Origin: JAVBMP01 sp031552195
GTDB taxonomy: Bacteria > Desulfobacterota > Desulfovibrionia > Desulfovibrionales > Desulfovibrionaceae
Reading direction: 5' to 3'
NCBI GenBank assembly: GCA_031552195.1
Contig: JAVBMT010000004.1
Location: 4,088 to 68,087 of the forward strand
Length of the DNA: 64,000 bases
Part shown: piece after piece, positions 51,605-60,372 of the stretch
How the letters are laid out: every line of letters begins with the position of its first letter
Numbering within the stretch: the first letter of the stretch is position 1
Notes under the pieces: model-generated
Databases searched by the model: none
Told to the model about the DNA's origin: nothing
The model's input: only the letters and a program-made list of their open reading frames with translations
Program-made: the position numbers and the translations under genes

Positions 51605-53479
51605 TCATTCCGGCTTGCCGCAATCCTGTATAGATGCAGGCAGGCCAAGCCGCACCCATTTCATGCCCGCTATGCCCGCGCTCCAGAAGATCAGGCGTTC
51701 CAGGGTGTGGGCCAGTGTGCCGTCACGCATTGTCGTATCCGCCGTAAAGTTATCAAAATTCAAATCAAGCTCCAGCAAGGGCCGCAAAGCCGCTGTTCTC
51801 GCCCAAAACATGCCCCCCACCGGGAAATCTATGGCTGCGTCTCTTGGGAGTTCTATGGCGTAGCGCCGCAGGATATCGCGCATGGGCACATGGTTGAGGG
51901 TTTGTGAAATCTCACGCATGAAAAGCGGCGTGGGCGGCGCGGCCACCCCCACTTCAGGTTCGCAGGCCAGAAATGCCAAAATATTTTCCACGCGTTCCCG
52001 GCTGCCGGCAAGCGAGTTGTAAAGCATCGCGCGCCAGGCGTGCGCTTCTTCCTTTCCGTGCTGTGGGCTGCCCTTGGCGTGTAGCTTTAGCGCAAATTCA
52101 TACCGTGGCAGCACGTCTTTGAAGCCCGCAAAGAACGGCGCCATGTCCCAGCCTTTGTTGGGAAAAACCCGCACTTCCAGTTTGGAAAACTCGAACGGTT
52201 CGAAGAACGCGCTAATCCGGCGCGCTTTTTCCTGCGAATCTGTGGAGACGTAGAGCGCGGCGCGGCGCGGCAGGTTGTCGATGTATTTTCCCAGTTCAGG
52301 CAGTATTTGCGGATAATAGCAATGGACGACGGCGGACAGGGAGGCGTCTGGGCATGAGACGCCGGAGTATCGTGGCAGATCCGCCGGGCGTTGCAGCACG
52401 CCGACATCCGGCGGGAATGTTCCGTAAACTCTGCCTACGCTGTGGGCCGCGGAATAATCCAGGCCGTTATCCCGGAAATATTGCTCCGCCAACTCTGTCG
52501 GGTAGCCCCGCGCGGATAATTCATAGGCCCAGCTGGGGCCGGGGTTGTCATGCCTGACAAGCAGCGGTTCGTGGCCGAGCAGGGGGGAACCGGCTTTCAA
52601 GAGCGCCTTCCAGCGCCCGGCCGGAGTGGGGAAATATGCCGCGGAGCGGTTCCGGGGCAGGCAAAAAGCCCCGGCCTTCAGGCCGTGGCCGGCCAAATCC
52701 GGCGACAACGCCGCTTCCATATTTCCTGTATCGGAATCAAGGGGAACGTTCTCAAAGAAATCCGTAAAGGCCGGGTGGCGCAGGGCCTTCGGATAAAACA
52801 CCAGATAGTCGGGTTGCAGGTGCGGGAACGGCAGAGGAATTACGGATAATCCCCAAAAATCGCAGGGGATTTTTCCCATGCGCTTATGCATAGCCGTAAA
52901 TGATCCTAACGGGCCGAATATTTTGCCGCTGCAAAGAACGAGCTGGGAGCAATCGGCCAAGGACGGGATGACGCTGAGCGCTATTTTCCAGCTTGCCGCC
53001 GCGCTGCCGTTATAAGTTCCGCAGATCGCGGCGTCGGCCCAGTCCCAGGGAGCGGCGTGCCCCCTCAGTTCCTTTGAGGATGAGAGTACAACCTTCCAGC
53101 CGAGCGTCTTAAAGTGGGCGCATAAGTGGGTAAGGTAGGGTGCGACCGCGCCGTGAGAGTCATTATGTGCGACGACAACGGTAATATGCCCGGAGAATTC
53201 GACATCGCCTCCATACAGGAGGTGATATCGCCCGTCAGTAGCGGTATGTCTGTTTTTCAAGGGCGTCTTTATACCCCGCCTTGCTCCATCAAAGAAGTTT
53301 TCCGTTTTTTCGCAGGAAGCGCCGGTCGGGAATTCGGCGAGGCGTGGGCGTCCTCTCCGCCCCAACCTATCCAGATGCCGCATGATAAACGCGAATGTAA
53401 GGCGCACAGCCTCCGGAAACCCTTGATGGGCCGCTATGTATCGAAACTGCCGTCCCAGCCGGAGCGCCTTGTTCCGCAA
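51605..53479 (-). CDS. RgpF-like rhamnan-synthesis glycosyltransferase
   Basis: 624-residue protein. The first ~190 residues are a basic region plus an N-terminal GT-like domain; residues ~190-620 match the rhamnan synthesis F family (PCDFWGLSVIPLPFPHLQPD, VHCYYPQILPELGKYIDNLP, FPNKGWDMAPFFAGFKDVLP, LKLHAKGSPQH, FPVGGMFWARTAALRPL). These enzymes act late in rhamnose-polymer synthesis. Start chosen at TTG 53479 because GGAGGG lies 4 bases upstream; GTG 53509 gives a ten-residue longer protein but has no ribosome site. It is GC-rich and on the opposite strand from the rest of the cluster. Confidence 0.88.
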   Translation of the reverse strand: MRNKALRLGRQFRYIAAHQGFPEAVRLTFAFIMRHLDRLGRRGRPRLAEFPTGASCEKTENFFDGARRGIKTPLKNRHTATDGRYHLLYGGDVEFSGHITVVVAHNDSHGAVAPYLTHLCAHFKTLGWKVVLSSSKELRGHAAPWDWADAAICGTYNGSAAASWKIALSVIPSLADCSQLVLCSGKIFGPLGSFTAMHKRMGKIPCDFWGLSVIPLPFPHLQPDYLVFYPKALRHPAFTDFFENVPLDSDTGNMEAALSPDLAGHGLKAGAFCLPRNRSAAYFPTPAGRWKALLKAGSPLLGHEPLLVRHDNPGPSWAYELSARGYPTELAEQYFRDNGLDYSAAHSVGRVYGTFPPDVGVLQRPADLPRYSGVSCPDASLSAVVHCYYPQILPELGKYIDNLPRRAALYVSTDSQEKARRISAFFEPFEFSKLEVRVFPNKGWDMAPFFAGFKDVLPRYEFALKLHAKGSPQHGKEEAHAWRAMLYNSLAGSRERVENILAFLACEPEVGVAAPPTPLFMREISQTLNHVPMRDILRRYAIELPRDAAIDFPVGGMFWARTAALRPLLELDLNFDNFTADTTMRDGTLAHTLERLIFWSAGIAGMKWVRLGLPASIQDCGKPE

Positions 53480-53923
53480 TTTTCCCTCCAGATGTCCGCC
53501 GTGCTTCACGCTTTATTCACGCTGCTGTCAGACGTATATAATTCGGCTTTTCGCTTGCTGGAACTTTACAATACAGCTTCGCCGTTCACAAGGGGCATAG
53601 ATAAGGATATCCGCACCGCCTCCCATGGGCCTTTCGCACTCGCCGCTGCGGCTTGTACGCGTGTAGAAAAGTTATTGATGCGTTCGCGTCCCTAACGCAT
53701 AATTCAAACGTGCGGCAAGGGATGCCGATCCGTTGCAGGAGACAAGAAACGGACTTTGGGGCGTGCAGGAGGGCGCGGCTGTTTTCTACCAAACAAGGCC
53801 GTCATCATGACCGAAGCGTCGGATACCGCAGGCATTTGGCCGCACTTGGAGGAAAAAGCATTCGCCTCAACCGGAGAGGCGTTAGGGCATAATAAAATGG
53901 GCGCGAGAGCTATAAAATTGTTG
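53480..53923. other. Gene-free stretch
   Basis: About 440 bases between the RgpF-like gene and the regulator gene. Reading frames of 70-130 codons exist on both strands but look like accidental frames: Arg/Ser-rich, no ribosome sites, no family. The RgpF-like promoter must be here. No repeat copy or terminator is obvious. Confidence 0.4.
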
Positions 53924-54250
53924 TTACCTGTCATCGTCAGTTTGGGGAAGATTTGTGTTGCCTTTACGGCCTTTGCGCGGTCTTCCCGGCACTTTCTCGG
54001 GCGGTTCAGGCCCGCGTTTCAATTCTTCGCTCAGGCGGTGCGCTATCTCCGTAATATCAAGTTGAAGGGCTTCGGCCATCTGAATCAGGGATGTAATTGT
54101 CACGCCGGTGTTGGCGCGTTCCACGCCGGAAATAAAGGGATATGAAAGTCCGGACAATTCAGCGAGTTGCGCCTGGGAAATTCCGGCATCGGAACGGGCT
54201 TCCCGAATAATTTTGGCAAGCGCCCAGCGAATCAGCGAGTTTTTATCCAT
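53924..54250 (-). CDS. XRE-family helix-turn-helix regulator
   Basis: 108-residue DNA-binding protein. A Cro/C1-type HTH occupies residues ~12-70: IIREARSDAGISQAQLAELS, then GLSYPFISGVERANTGVTIT (recognition helix region) and LIQMAEALQLDITEIA. The tail is basic and Pro-rich. ATG 54250 is chosen because it gives the normal short lead to the HTH; the AT-rich upstream region is shared divergently with the lipoprotein gene, a likely target besides itself. No toxin partner is recognised. Confidence 0.85.
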   Translation of the reverse strand: MDKNSLIRWALAKIIREARSDAGISQAQLAELSGLSYPFISGVERANTGVTITSLIQMAEALQLDITEIAHRLSEELKRGPEPPEKVPGRPRKGRKGNTNLPQTDDDR

Positions 54251-54354
54251 TAAACAGGCAATAGCGTACTTATTGACAAAAAAAACCATTATATATTATT
54301 GTTTTTCTGTTGCTTCTTTCTTCACTATTTTTATAAACCAATGAGGTGCCCATC

Positions 54355-54750
54355 ATGCGTAAGATTATTGTTTTAACATTCGCCATCACTTGCTCAGCCA
54401 TGCTGAGCGCTTGTTTTTCCGATCCTGAGGAACCGTTGATAGGGGCCTGGAAAACGGAGACGCCTGACACGCTGACCGGCAAAGCTTCAACGCTGGTTAT
54501 TTCCAAAACTGAACTCTCCAACGGCGCGGACAGCGCGAAGGTGGAATTCAGCGAGCGGAACGGCTCTATTCTCATTTGCAGGCTGGGCGAGCAAAAGCCG
54601 ATTTTTATCGCTACCGTTATCGATAAAAATAGAGTACGCTTTGACAATCTTTTTCAGGGCAACAGGGTATTTATCCGTACTACCCCGGAAGATGTAAAGG
54701 CTATTGAGGCAGCCCCGGACGCCATTCGATCAAAAGCGGATCCGTTCTGA
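54355..54750 (+). CDS. Small lipoprotein
   Basis: 131-residue exported lipoprotein: signal MRKIIVLTFAITCSAMLSAC with lipobox LSAC and Cys20. The mature part begins FSDPEEPLIGAWKTETPDTL and is predicted beta-rich (VEFSERNGSILICR, VIDKNRVRF), resembling a small lipocalin-like or DUF-type fold, without a specific match. GAGGT lies 7 bases before ATG 54355. Divergent from the XRE regulator and followed 78 bases later by another unknown gene. Envelope role likely, otherwise unknown. Confidence 0.75.
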   Translation: MRKIIVLTFAITCSAMLSACFSDPEEPLIGAWKTETPDTLTGKASTLVISKTELSNGADSAKVEFSERNGSILICRLGEQKPIFIATVIDKNRVRFDNLFQGNRVFIRTTPEDVKAIEAAPDAIRSKADPF

Positions 54751-54828
54751 GGCTCTCGGCGTTTTTCATTCCAATAAGTTGCGGTGTTCAGAGGCGTCAT
54801 TTCAAATAGCCGTTGAACGGGAGGGCCG

Positions 54829-55371
54829 ATGCATATTACGGATTCCGATGAACTGGTCGAAAACTTCAAAAAAGCCCTGGAATCTTGCGGGAAAGAACTT
54901 CAAGAAATCCACTCCACGGAAGAATACAAAAGCTGGGAAGCAGGCATTAATGGCGTGGCTGACGTTATCCGTGGCGTCGCAGAAAATTGCGATCCACGGG
55001 AATCTCTTGTCGCTGAAAGAACCTGCTTGCGGAACGACCTGGCTTTTCACCATGAAACAGAGAACGAATACGGCTTGAGGCATTGCAGAAACAAGATTTT
55101 TGAGTGCGAATGTGCTCTGGCTTTTTTGCAGGATGTTGTGGACGATCCTGGGAAATATCAATCCATGGCAAGCCAGTTTTCCGGAAAAACGCGGATTCCG
55201 ACCTTTGATTCCTACGTGCATGCATGGCTGTCGCTCTACCGGGGGCTTGAGTCAATAAGCCATGCCGCGTCAGTTTACGATTATACCCCATATTATGAAG
55301 CCAGGCTGCATAATATGCGCGCCGGCTTACGGGGCTACCGGCGCTTGCAGAGGCGGATAATAGCGGGCTGA
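54829..55371 (+). CDS. Hypothetical helical protein
   Basis: 180-residue soluble, mostly alpha-helical acidic protein (ELVENFKKALESCGKELQE, SWEAGINGVADVIRGVAE). It has seven Cys but no CxxC pair, no signal peptide and no HTH. GGGAGG lies 4 bases before ATG, supporting a real gene. It may share a transcript with the small lipoprotein. I do not recognise a family and propose no function. Confidence 0.65.
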   Translation: MHITDSDELVENFKKALESCGKELQEIHSTEEYKSWEAGINGVADVIRGVAENCDPRESLVAERTCLRNDLAFHHETENEYGLRHCRNKIFECECALAFLQDVVDDPGKYQSMASQFSGKTRIPTFDSYVHAWLSLYRGLESISHAASVYDYTPYYEARLHNMRAGLRGYRRLQRRIIAG

Positions 55372-55426
55372 GCGTGTCGGGCCTGGTGAGAGGGTGAGAG
55401 GGGAGGGTACGGTAAACGTGTGCCGT

Positions 55427-57655
55427 TTACGCCTCCGGCGGCGTCCAATCCGAAGGCGCCATGTGTTGCAGAAACACTTCCGCGATATGGGAGTCAAACT
55501 CTGTTCCTCTCTGAGAGTAAATCAGGTCGCAGGCTTTTGCGGCAGGCCAGGGTTCCTTGTATTGGCGCTTGCTGACCAATGCGTCATAAACATCGGCAAT
55601 TTTTAAAATCCGTGCGGCCTGGCTTATTTCTTCAGCCGGAAGTCCGTGGGGATACCCCTTGCCGTCAAGGCGCTCATGATGTTCCGCGATTCCCCGGAGC
55701 ACGACTTCTGGAATTTCCACAGGCCGCATAATCTCCGCGCCTTTTGCAGGGTGGCTTTGCATAATGATGAACTCATTATCTTCAAGTTTTCCCGGCTTGT
55801 TCAGCACATTGTCCGGCACCCCTATTTTGCCGACATCGTGCAAAATTCCCGCAAAATAAATTTCTTCAATGGCGGCAGGCGGCCATCCGAGCCACTTAGC
55901 GATCTGTTTTCCGAGTTCGGCGACTCGCTCGCTGTGCCCGGACGTAACGGGATCCTTGGCGTCGATAGCTCCGCTCATAGCCTGGATGGCGGAAAGGAAC
56001 ATGCGTTGCCTCCGGCCTTGCTCTTCCAGTGATTTATAATGTGCCGCGATGGAAATAATAAGGGCGGCGATGCTTTTGAACGTCGCAACGTTGCCTTTGG
56101 AATCCCAGCCGATAATAGCGTATGCATCCTCGCCGTCAAAGTGCAATGGGATGAGCATGCGGTGAAAAGGGCTCTTTTTGCTGTAGTGAGGAATATAGAG
56201 AAGCGCCTGCATGTCGGGAGCCGCCCAGACATTCCCGTTCGCGGCGGACATGCCGCGCGCGCGGATTTCAGCCAGGCAGGCGTTGGCCTCTTCTGAATCC
56301 AGCCCGGCTCTGGCTTCAAGAAGCTCGAAAGGGCACAGGGCATGTATCTTGGGCCAAACGTCCCGCAAATGGTCCGAGAAAGATTTCTCCTCGGAAACGC
56401 TCTGCGGCAACAGCAATATTTCATCCAGGGGAAGCGCGCGTATGTCCATTTCCCGTTCCAGCCTGATCATCCTCCACCCGATGGAAGCGACAAACACGAT
56501 AAGGCCCGCGCAAACGGGAGCCGCCAGGGGAGCGAGGCGCAGGGCGCTCCAGAATATCGCTCCCCAGCCAGCCGTGCAGGCGGCGAGTACCCCGCCCGCC
56601 ATGGCGGCTCCCCGGCCGAAAGAGCAGCGCAGGCCGGCCGCCGCGCAGCCAAAGCACAGCAACAGTCCGGCAATAAAAGAAATGTGTTGGGGAACCGGCA
56701 TAATGGCACGGCCGGTCATCAGGCCGTTTAGCGATTGCGCGATAAACCATACGCCTGGCATGAACTTGCCGCCCGCCGCCCGATGCAGATCGGCGGCCCC
56801 CGCGCCGGAGACGCCCACCAGGACTACGCTGCCCGCGAACAATTCCGGAGCGGCAATGCCGGAAACGACGTCCGAATACTCGTACACGGCGATCGAACCG
56901 GGAGACAGGGGGAGGAATCTGGCGGAAGCGTCCCCATCCAGGTGAATGGCGGGGAAAAGGAGCGGGGCGCCGTCTTTGCCGGTATTTTCCCAGCGCAAGA
57001 CCCAGCCGCCGGATTCCCGGTAAAAACCGGGAATCGCCGAGCTAAGCTTCTGCGCGGCCGCTAGCGGCAATGAAGGAAGGTTCAGGCCGGCCGCCTGCCA
57101 GAAGATTTGCGACCTGCGGACAATGCCGTCAACATCCGGCCCGGCGTTAACCATGCCGATGCCGGCCAAGGCCTCAAAAAGCTCCGGATACGGATACACT
57201 GGCGTTGGCCCGCTATCATCAGGCCTGCTGTCTTGCGTGGCATAGAACCCCATGAAAACCGAGCCGTGTTCTCTGGCGGCTTCGGCGAACGCGTGATCCC
57301 CCTCGGGATCGGAGGTTTCCGGCATAACTATGTCAAAAGCGACAAGGCGCGCCTGGGAAAGCGCGCGCAACAACTCGGCGTGACGCTGCCGGGGCCATGG
57401 CCAGCGGCCAACGGAGCGCATGCTTTGCTCGCTTATGACGATAATGGCGATTGGGGGAAGGCCGCGCTCTCCCGGCGCTCCGTCAGAATCGTTAAGGGCG
57501 GCGGCCTTGTGTAGCGAAAGGGCATCCTGAATAATAAAATCCAGACGCGGCGTGACTATCGGTTCAAACCACAACGCCAGCAAAACCAGAAGCGATATTG
57601 CCGCCCAAGCCGCCGTGGACTTTCCGCCAGGCGGCCCCCGCCTGCCAGCCGGCAT
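55427..57655 (-). CDS. CHASE2 sensor with HD-GYP phosphodiesterase domain
   Basis: 742-residue inner-membrane protein. An N-terminal helix (~15-30) leads to a periplasmic CHASE2 domain (~35-310: FDIVMPETSDPEGDHAFAEA, GMVNAGPDVDGIVRR, VVLVGVSGAGAADLH), then three helices (~325-395), a GAF-like cytosolic stretch, and an HD-GYP domain (~550-742) with HDVGKIGVPD, QSHPAKGAEIM and EHHERLDGKGYPHGL. The HD, HH and GYP motifs are intact, so it should break down c-di-GMP in response to a periplasmic cue. ATG overlaps the stop of the FecR gene. In Desulfovibrio-like bacteria such CHASE2 proteins often accompany FecR proteins. Confidence 0.93.
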   Translation of the reverse strand: MPAGRRGPPGGKSTAAWAAISLLVLLALWFEPIVTPRLDFIIQDALSLHKAAALNDSDGAPGERGLPPIAIIVISEQSMRSVGRWPWPRQRHAELLRALSQARLVAFDIVMPETSDPEGDHAFAEAAREHGSVFMGFYATQDSRPDDSGPTPVYPYPELFEALAGIGMVNAGPDVDGIVRRSQIFWQAAGLNLPSLPLAAAQKLSSAIPGFYRESGGWVLRWENTGKDGAPLLFPAIHLDGDASARFLPLSPGSIAVYEYSDVVSGIAAPELFAGSVVLVGVSGAGAADLHRAAGGKFMPGVWFIAQSLNGLMTGRAIMPVPQHISFIAGLLLCFGCAAAGLRCSFGRGAAMAGGVLAACTAGWGAIFWSALRLAPLAAPVCAGLIVFVASIGWRMIRLEREMDIRALPLDEILLLPQSVSEEKSFSDHLRDVWPKIHALCPFELLEARAGLDSEEANACLAEIRARGMSAANGNVWAAPDMQALLYIPHYSKKSPFHRMLIPLHFDGEDAYAIIGWDSKGNVATFKSIAALIISIAAHYKSLEEQGRRQRMFLSAIQAMSGAIDAKDPVTSGHSERVAELGKQIAKWLGWPPAAIEEIYFAGILHDVGKIGVPDNVLNKPGKLEDNEFIIMQSHPAKGAEIMRPVEIPEVVLRGIAEHHERLDGKGYPHGLPAEEISQAARILKIADVYDALVSKRQYKEPWPAAKACDLIYSQRGTEFDSHIAEVFLQHMAPSDWTPPEA

Positions 57656-58401
57656 CAGTCGTCACCGCCATCGTCACCGCCGCCGTCGTCGCCACCTCCG
57701 TCGTCACCACCACCACTGCCGGCGCCGCTTCCGGCGCTTCCTCTATTGCCCCAGCCTCTTCCGCTGCCGCCGCCTCTTATTTTTCGCAAATTCGGCATGG
57801 CGCGTAAGCGTTCGATATATTCCAGGGCAGTCATGCTCTGTTCCTGGCCGCCGCTGAGCCGCGCCCTGTTGCCGAATTTATCCAGCGTGAGCACGATTCC
57901 GGTTTTGACGGCAACGTGCGTGCTCCCATCTCCCTTGACGGAGGCTGTATATCTGGTGCCGCGCACGGACGTCAGAATCAGGGGAGTCAAAAGATCAACG
58001 TTATTGCCCGGTTCCACGGAAACCTCGGCTTTTCCGGCAGGCAAGCTGTACGTCGGCACGGGCTTGTCGCTGGCCGGGCTTTGGGAGCCTTCCGGCGCTG
58101 GAGCTTGCCCTTCGTACCCCAATTCCGTGTTCGGACCGACCGTAACTGTAACCCTGGCTGCATCGTCACGCACGGTCACGGAGCTTCCGGCCGGAGTTCG
58201 CACGGACGCTCCCGCCGGAAGAGATGTGCCTGACTGCAATTTTTTCCATGAAGCCCCGGCATTGGAGCGCATTTCGGCTTTACCGCTCACGCGGACAACC
58301 GCGGGGTCCGCCAGGGCATGCCCCGCCATCACCGCGAGCAGCAAAAAAGCGGCCCAGGCAGCCGGGGCAATATGCCCTGACAATATACGGCGCGCGCTCA
58401 T
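57655..58401 (-). CDS. FecR-domain periplasmic protein with Gly-Asp repeat tail
   Basis: 248-residue exported protein: signal peptide (MSARRILSGHIAPAAWAAFLL to ~ALA), a FecR domain (~35-185: VVRVSGKAEMRSNAG, LPAGASVRTPAGSSVTVRDD, TSVRGTRYTASVKGDG) and a low-complexity tail of GGGDD repeats ending in D. Here the domain lacks the N-terminal sigma-regulating part and is likely a periplasmic ligand- or peptidoglycan-binding module. The tail is strongly acidic and could bind Ca2+. ATG 58401 overlaps the upstream lipoprotein stop codon, and its own stop overlaps the CHASE2 start, so the three genes are translationally coupled. Confidence 0.87.
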   Translation of the reverse strand: MSARRILSGHIAPAAWAAFLLLAVMAGHALADPAVVRVSGKAEMRSNAGASWKKLQSGTSLPAGASVRTPAGSSVTVRDDAARVTVTVGPNTELGYEGQAPAPEGSQSPASDKPVPTYSLPAGKAEVSVEPGNNVDLLTPLILTSVRGTRYTASVKGDGSTHVAVKTGIVLTLDKFGNRARLSGGQEQSMTALEYIERLRAMPNLRKIRGGGSGRGWGNRGSAGSGAGSGGGDDGGGDDGGGDDGGDD

Positions 58402-59096
58402 CGCAGACATCCTCTGACGTCAAGGGCGTTTACCGCCCGTTCCAACGCCTGGGAAAGAGAAACGCCGGCGGAATCCTTTTCCTTTCCGGCAACAATGGGG
58501 GCCGCGCCAAGCCCCACGCTTTGCGTGCAGAACGGAGCATAAATGCTGTCGGCGTATTCGGAGCTAGATGCCGGGGTCACCGGTTTGTTTATCTTGTAGA
58601 CATCTTGCGGGATCTTTCCAAGGGCAAGCGCCACGGTTGCATTGCTGTATGTCTGGCCGGCAAAGGAAACTTCAAAGGAATACACGTAAAGCGCCAAACG
58701 CTGAACGTTGCCGAGCGCCTTATGGTCATCCGTCACCACCTCCCGCCCCATGCTCCGCAGACGGGACGACATAGCCAGCAATGCCGCTTTGGCCGGAGTC
58801 GTGAAACGTTCCTCAACTTTCTCCGCCGTCTTTTCCCCAGGCATCGAAACGGCCATGTTCACCTGATTGAGGACGTACACAGAAAACCCTTCGCCACGAG
58901 AAAGGGCTTCAGACCGGCGTTCATCCACAAGATGCAAATATACGGGCTTTCCGGACCGAGCCTGGACCGAAGGGGGCGCGTATGCGATATCGGCGGTAAC
59001 CGGGGCCAACAAGCTCATGCACCCCGTCAGCGGCAACACTGCGGAACAGCATAGAACAAAAGAGGAAAAGAGAAAGAAACGATAGGATCGAGGCAT
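58398..59096 (-). CDS. Envelope lipoprotein of FecR-CHASE2 operon
   Basis: 232-residue lipoprotein: signal ending VLPLTGC (Cys ~26), mature part with GKPVYLHLVDERRSEALSRG, YVLNQVNMAVSMPGEKTAEK and a C-terminal ALERAVNALDVRGCL. No family is recognised, though the layout resembles outer-membrane-associated lipoproteins of the YajG or LptE size class. AGGA lies 5 bases before ATG 59096; ATG 59102 is too close to it. First gene of the operon. Confidence 0.8.
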   Translation of the reverse strand: MPRSYRFFLFSSFVLCCSAVLPLTGCMSLLAPVTADIAYAPPSVQARSGKPVYLHLVDERRSEALSRGEGFSVYVLNQVNMAVSMPGEKTAEKVEERFTTPAKAALLAMSSRLRSMGREVVTDDHKALGNVQRLALYVYSFEVSFAGQTYSNATVALALGKIPQDVYKINKPVTPASSSEYADSIYAPFCTQSVGLGAAPIVAGKEKDSAGVSLSQALERAVNALDVRGCLR

Positions 59097-59808
59097 GGGC
59101 ATCCTTTAGGGTCGAGGCACGGGCTGCATTGGGTAAAGGCAGCCATGGACAAACTCTGGCGGGACAAGCGGATATAAAGAATCACTTTTTTGTGGATTGG
59201 CGAACGGCTTTCGATATACGGGGATCACGCCGTTGTGTGACAGGTCCATTTTGATTGATTAACGATGAAGGATCATTCAGTTTTTGTCAATCTCCGTTCG
59301 GTAACGCACAAGCTGCCTTACATATATCAAAAACCTCTCGCTTTGGCGTAATAAACCTCACCAACTTCGCCCCTGCCAATAAGTGTAACCTCACATACGG
59401 CAAAAAACTGCTCAGGGTAGGAATTGTAGCGCGACACATAGAACTGCCCTAAACGACACTTATTTCTGACGGAAAATTGAAAAAAATGAGCTCCGCATGG
59501 CAGCTCCATTTGACTTTCAATTATTCGGCTTTATCTATCTGCTAGTCGTGTAAGCGGCTAAATGTAAGTAAGGAGGGTTATGCCATGAAGCTACTCAGTA
59601 GCCTCCTTATGAAACGGTGCGTGGGGAGCTGATCTTTTAACAGACGCGCTCAAATTGCCGAAATCCACCCAGCTCGCCCGAGAAATCGTATAGCAGAGAT
59701 CAGCGAAGCAAGATTTACTAACCTAACAGGTTGTGACGAGACTTCTACAGCTATGTAAGCCTCAAAGCGCACCAGAATTGGAGAGGGTACCAGGGTGGAA
59801 TGACATGG
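59097..59808. other. Noncoding stretch with unidentified structured DNA
   Basis: About 710 bases with low coding quality. A frame at 59327-59509 on the minus strand reads CRLGQFYVSRYNSYPEQFFA and, after one frame change at a T5 run, DICKAACALPNGD, so it may be a decayed small gene. A complex hairpin (AAGGAGG/CCTCCTT with inner GCTACT/AGTAGC) lies at 59570-59608. The stretch between it and the IS remnant is structured-looking but I cannot name it. Confidence 0.4.
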
Positions 59809-60045
59809 TTAGCCGTTTTGTTGTGGCTTGCCCGGCTGGATATAGCGCAAGTGGGTGCCTTTTCGTTTGGCCCAGCTTTGCAGCCTGGCGCTGATGTACT
59901 CAGGGCCGTTGTCACAGCGGATTTCTTTGGGGCAGCCCCGCCATTCGATTATTTGTTCGAGTGTTCTCTCCACGCGTTCGGCGGGAAGCGAAAAATCAAT
60001 CTCAATGCCAAGCCCTTCCCGGTTCGCGCCGGGGTTTTTGCATAA
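59809..60045 (-). mobile_element. IS3-family transposase fragment
   Basis: Minus-strand translation from about 60,045 to a TAA at 59809-59811 gives NPGANREGLGIEIDFSLPAE, LEQIIEWRGCPKEIRCDNGP, EYISARLQSWAKRK and THLRYIQPGKPQQNG, the DDE core of IS3-group OrfB (second Asp in DNGPEY). Both ends are missing: there is no OrfA, first Asp or terminal Glu region, and no inverted repeats are seen. It is an old remnant, directly upstream of the hicA promoter. Confidence 0.85.
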
Positions 60046-60069
60046 CTGCGATAAAAAATTACGTAAAAC

Positions 60070-60098
60070 TTGACGAGACGTAAAAAATTACGTATTAT
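60070..60098 (+). promoter_or_regulatory. hicAB promoter with internal operator
   Basis: -35 TTGACG (60070-60075) and -10 TATTAT (60093-60098) are 17 bases apart. The inverted repeat ACGTAAAAAATTACGT (60078-60093) fills the spacer, and a partial copy AAAAAATTACGT lies just upstream at 60053-60064. It is well placed for autorepression by HicB. Confidence 0.8.
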
Positions 60099-60121
60099 TG
60101 TTTTCAACAAAGAGGGGCGGC

Positions 60122-60352
60122 ATGGCCGCGCGAGAGGTGAAAAAGATATTGCGAGAGCACAGCTGGACCTTTGAATCCGGCGGCGGGCATCAGACAAAAG
60201 CGGTCAGCCCTGACGGCACGGTACGGATTCCCATCCCCGAACACGGCAACAAGGACATAAAACTGGGAACGCTCAAAGCCATCGAAAAACAAACGGGAGT
60301 GCGGATGCGAGGGAGGGGGTACCCCCCTCCCCGACACCTTGCCGATATATAA
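60122..60352 (+). CDS. hicA: HicA-like mRNA interferase toxin
   Basis: 76-residue protein with the double-stranded-RNA-binding fold of HicA: VKKILREHSWTFESGGGHQT carries the catalytic His, and PIPEHGNKDIKLGTLKAIEK is the conserved second half. The toxin cleaves mRNA when not held by HicB. GAGGGG lies just before ATG 60122. It precedes hicB by 20 bases, the usual toxin-first order. Confidence 0.9.
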   Translation: MAAREVKKILREHSWTFESGGGHQTKAVSPDGTVRIPIPEHGNKDIKLGTLKAIEKQTGVRMRGRGYPPPRHLADI

Positions 60353-60372
60353 GCAACAGGAGTGGAAACTTT

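Noticed and set aside
53126..53695. 189-codon plus-strand frame and neighbouring frames near 53.7-53.9 kb
   Set aside because: Partly antisense to the RgpF-like gene, Ser/Arg-rich and without initiation signals.
57655..57720. CRISPR-like short repeats at 57.66-57.72 kb
   Set aside because: The repeat is codon-based (GGGDD) within a coding frame, with no spacers; no CRISPR array or cas gene was seen anywhere in the window.
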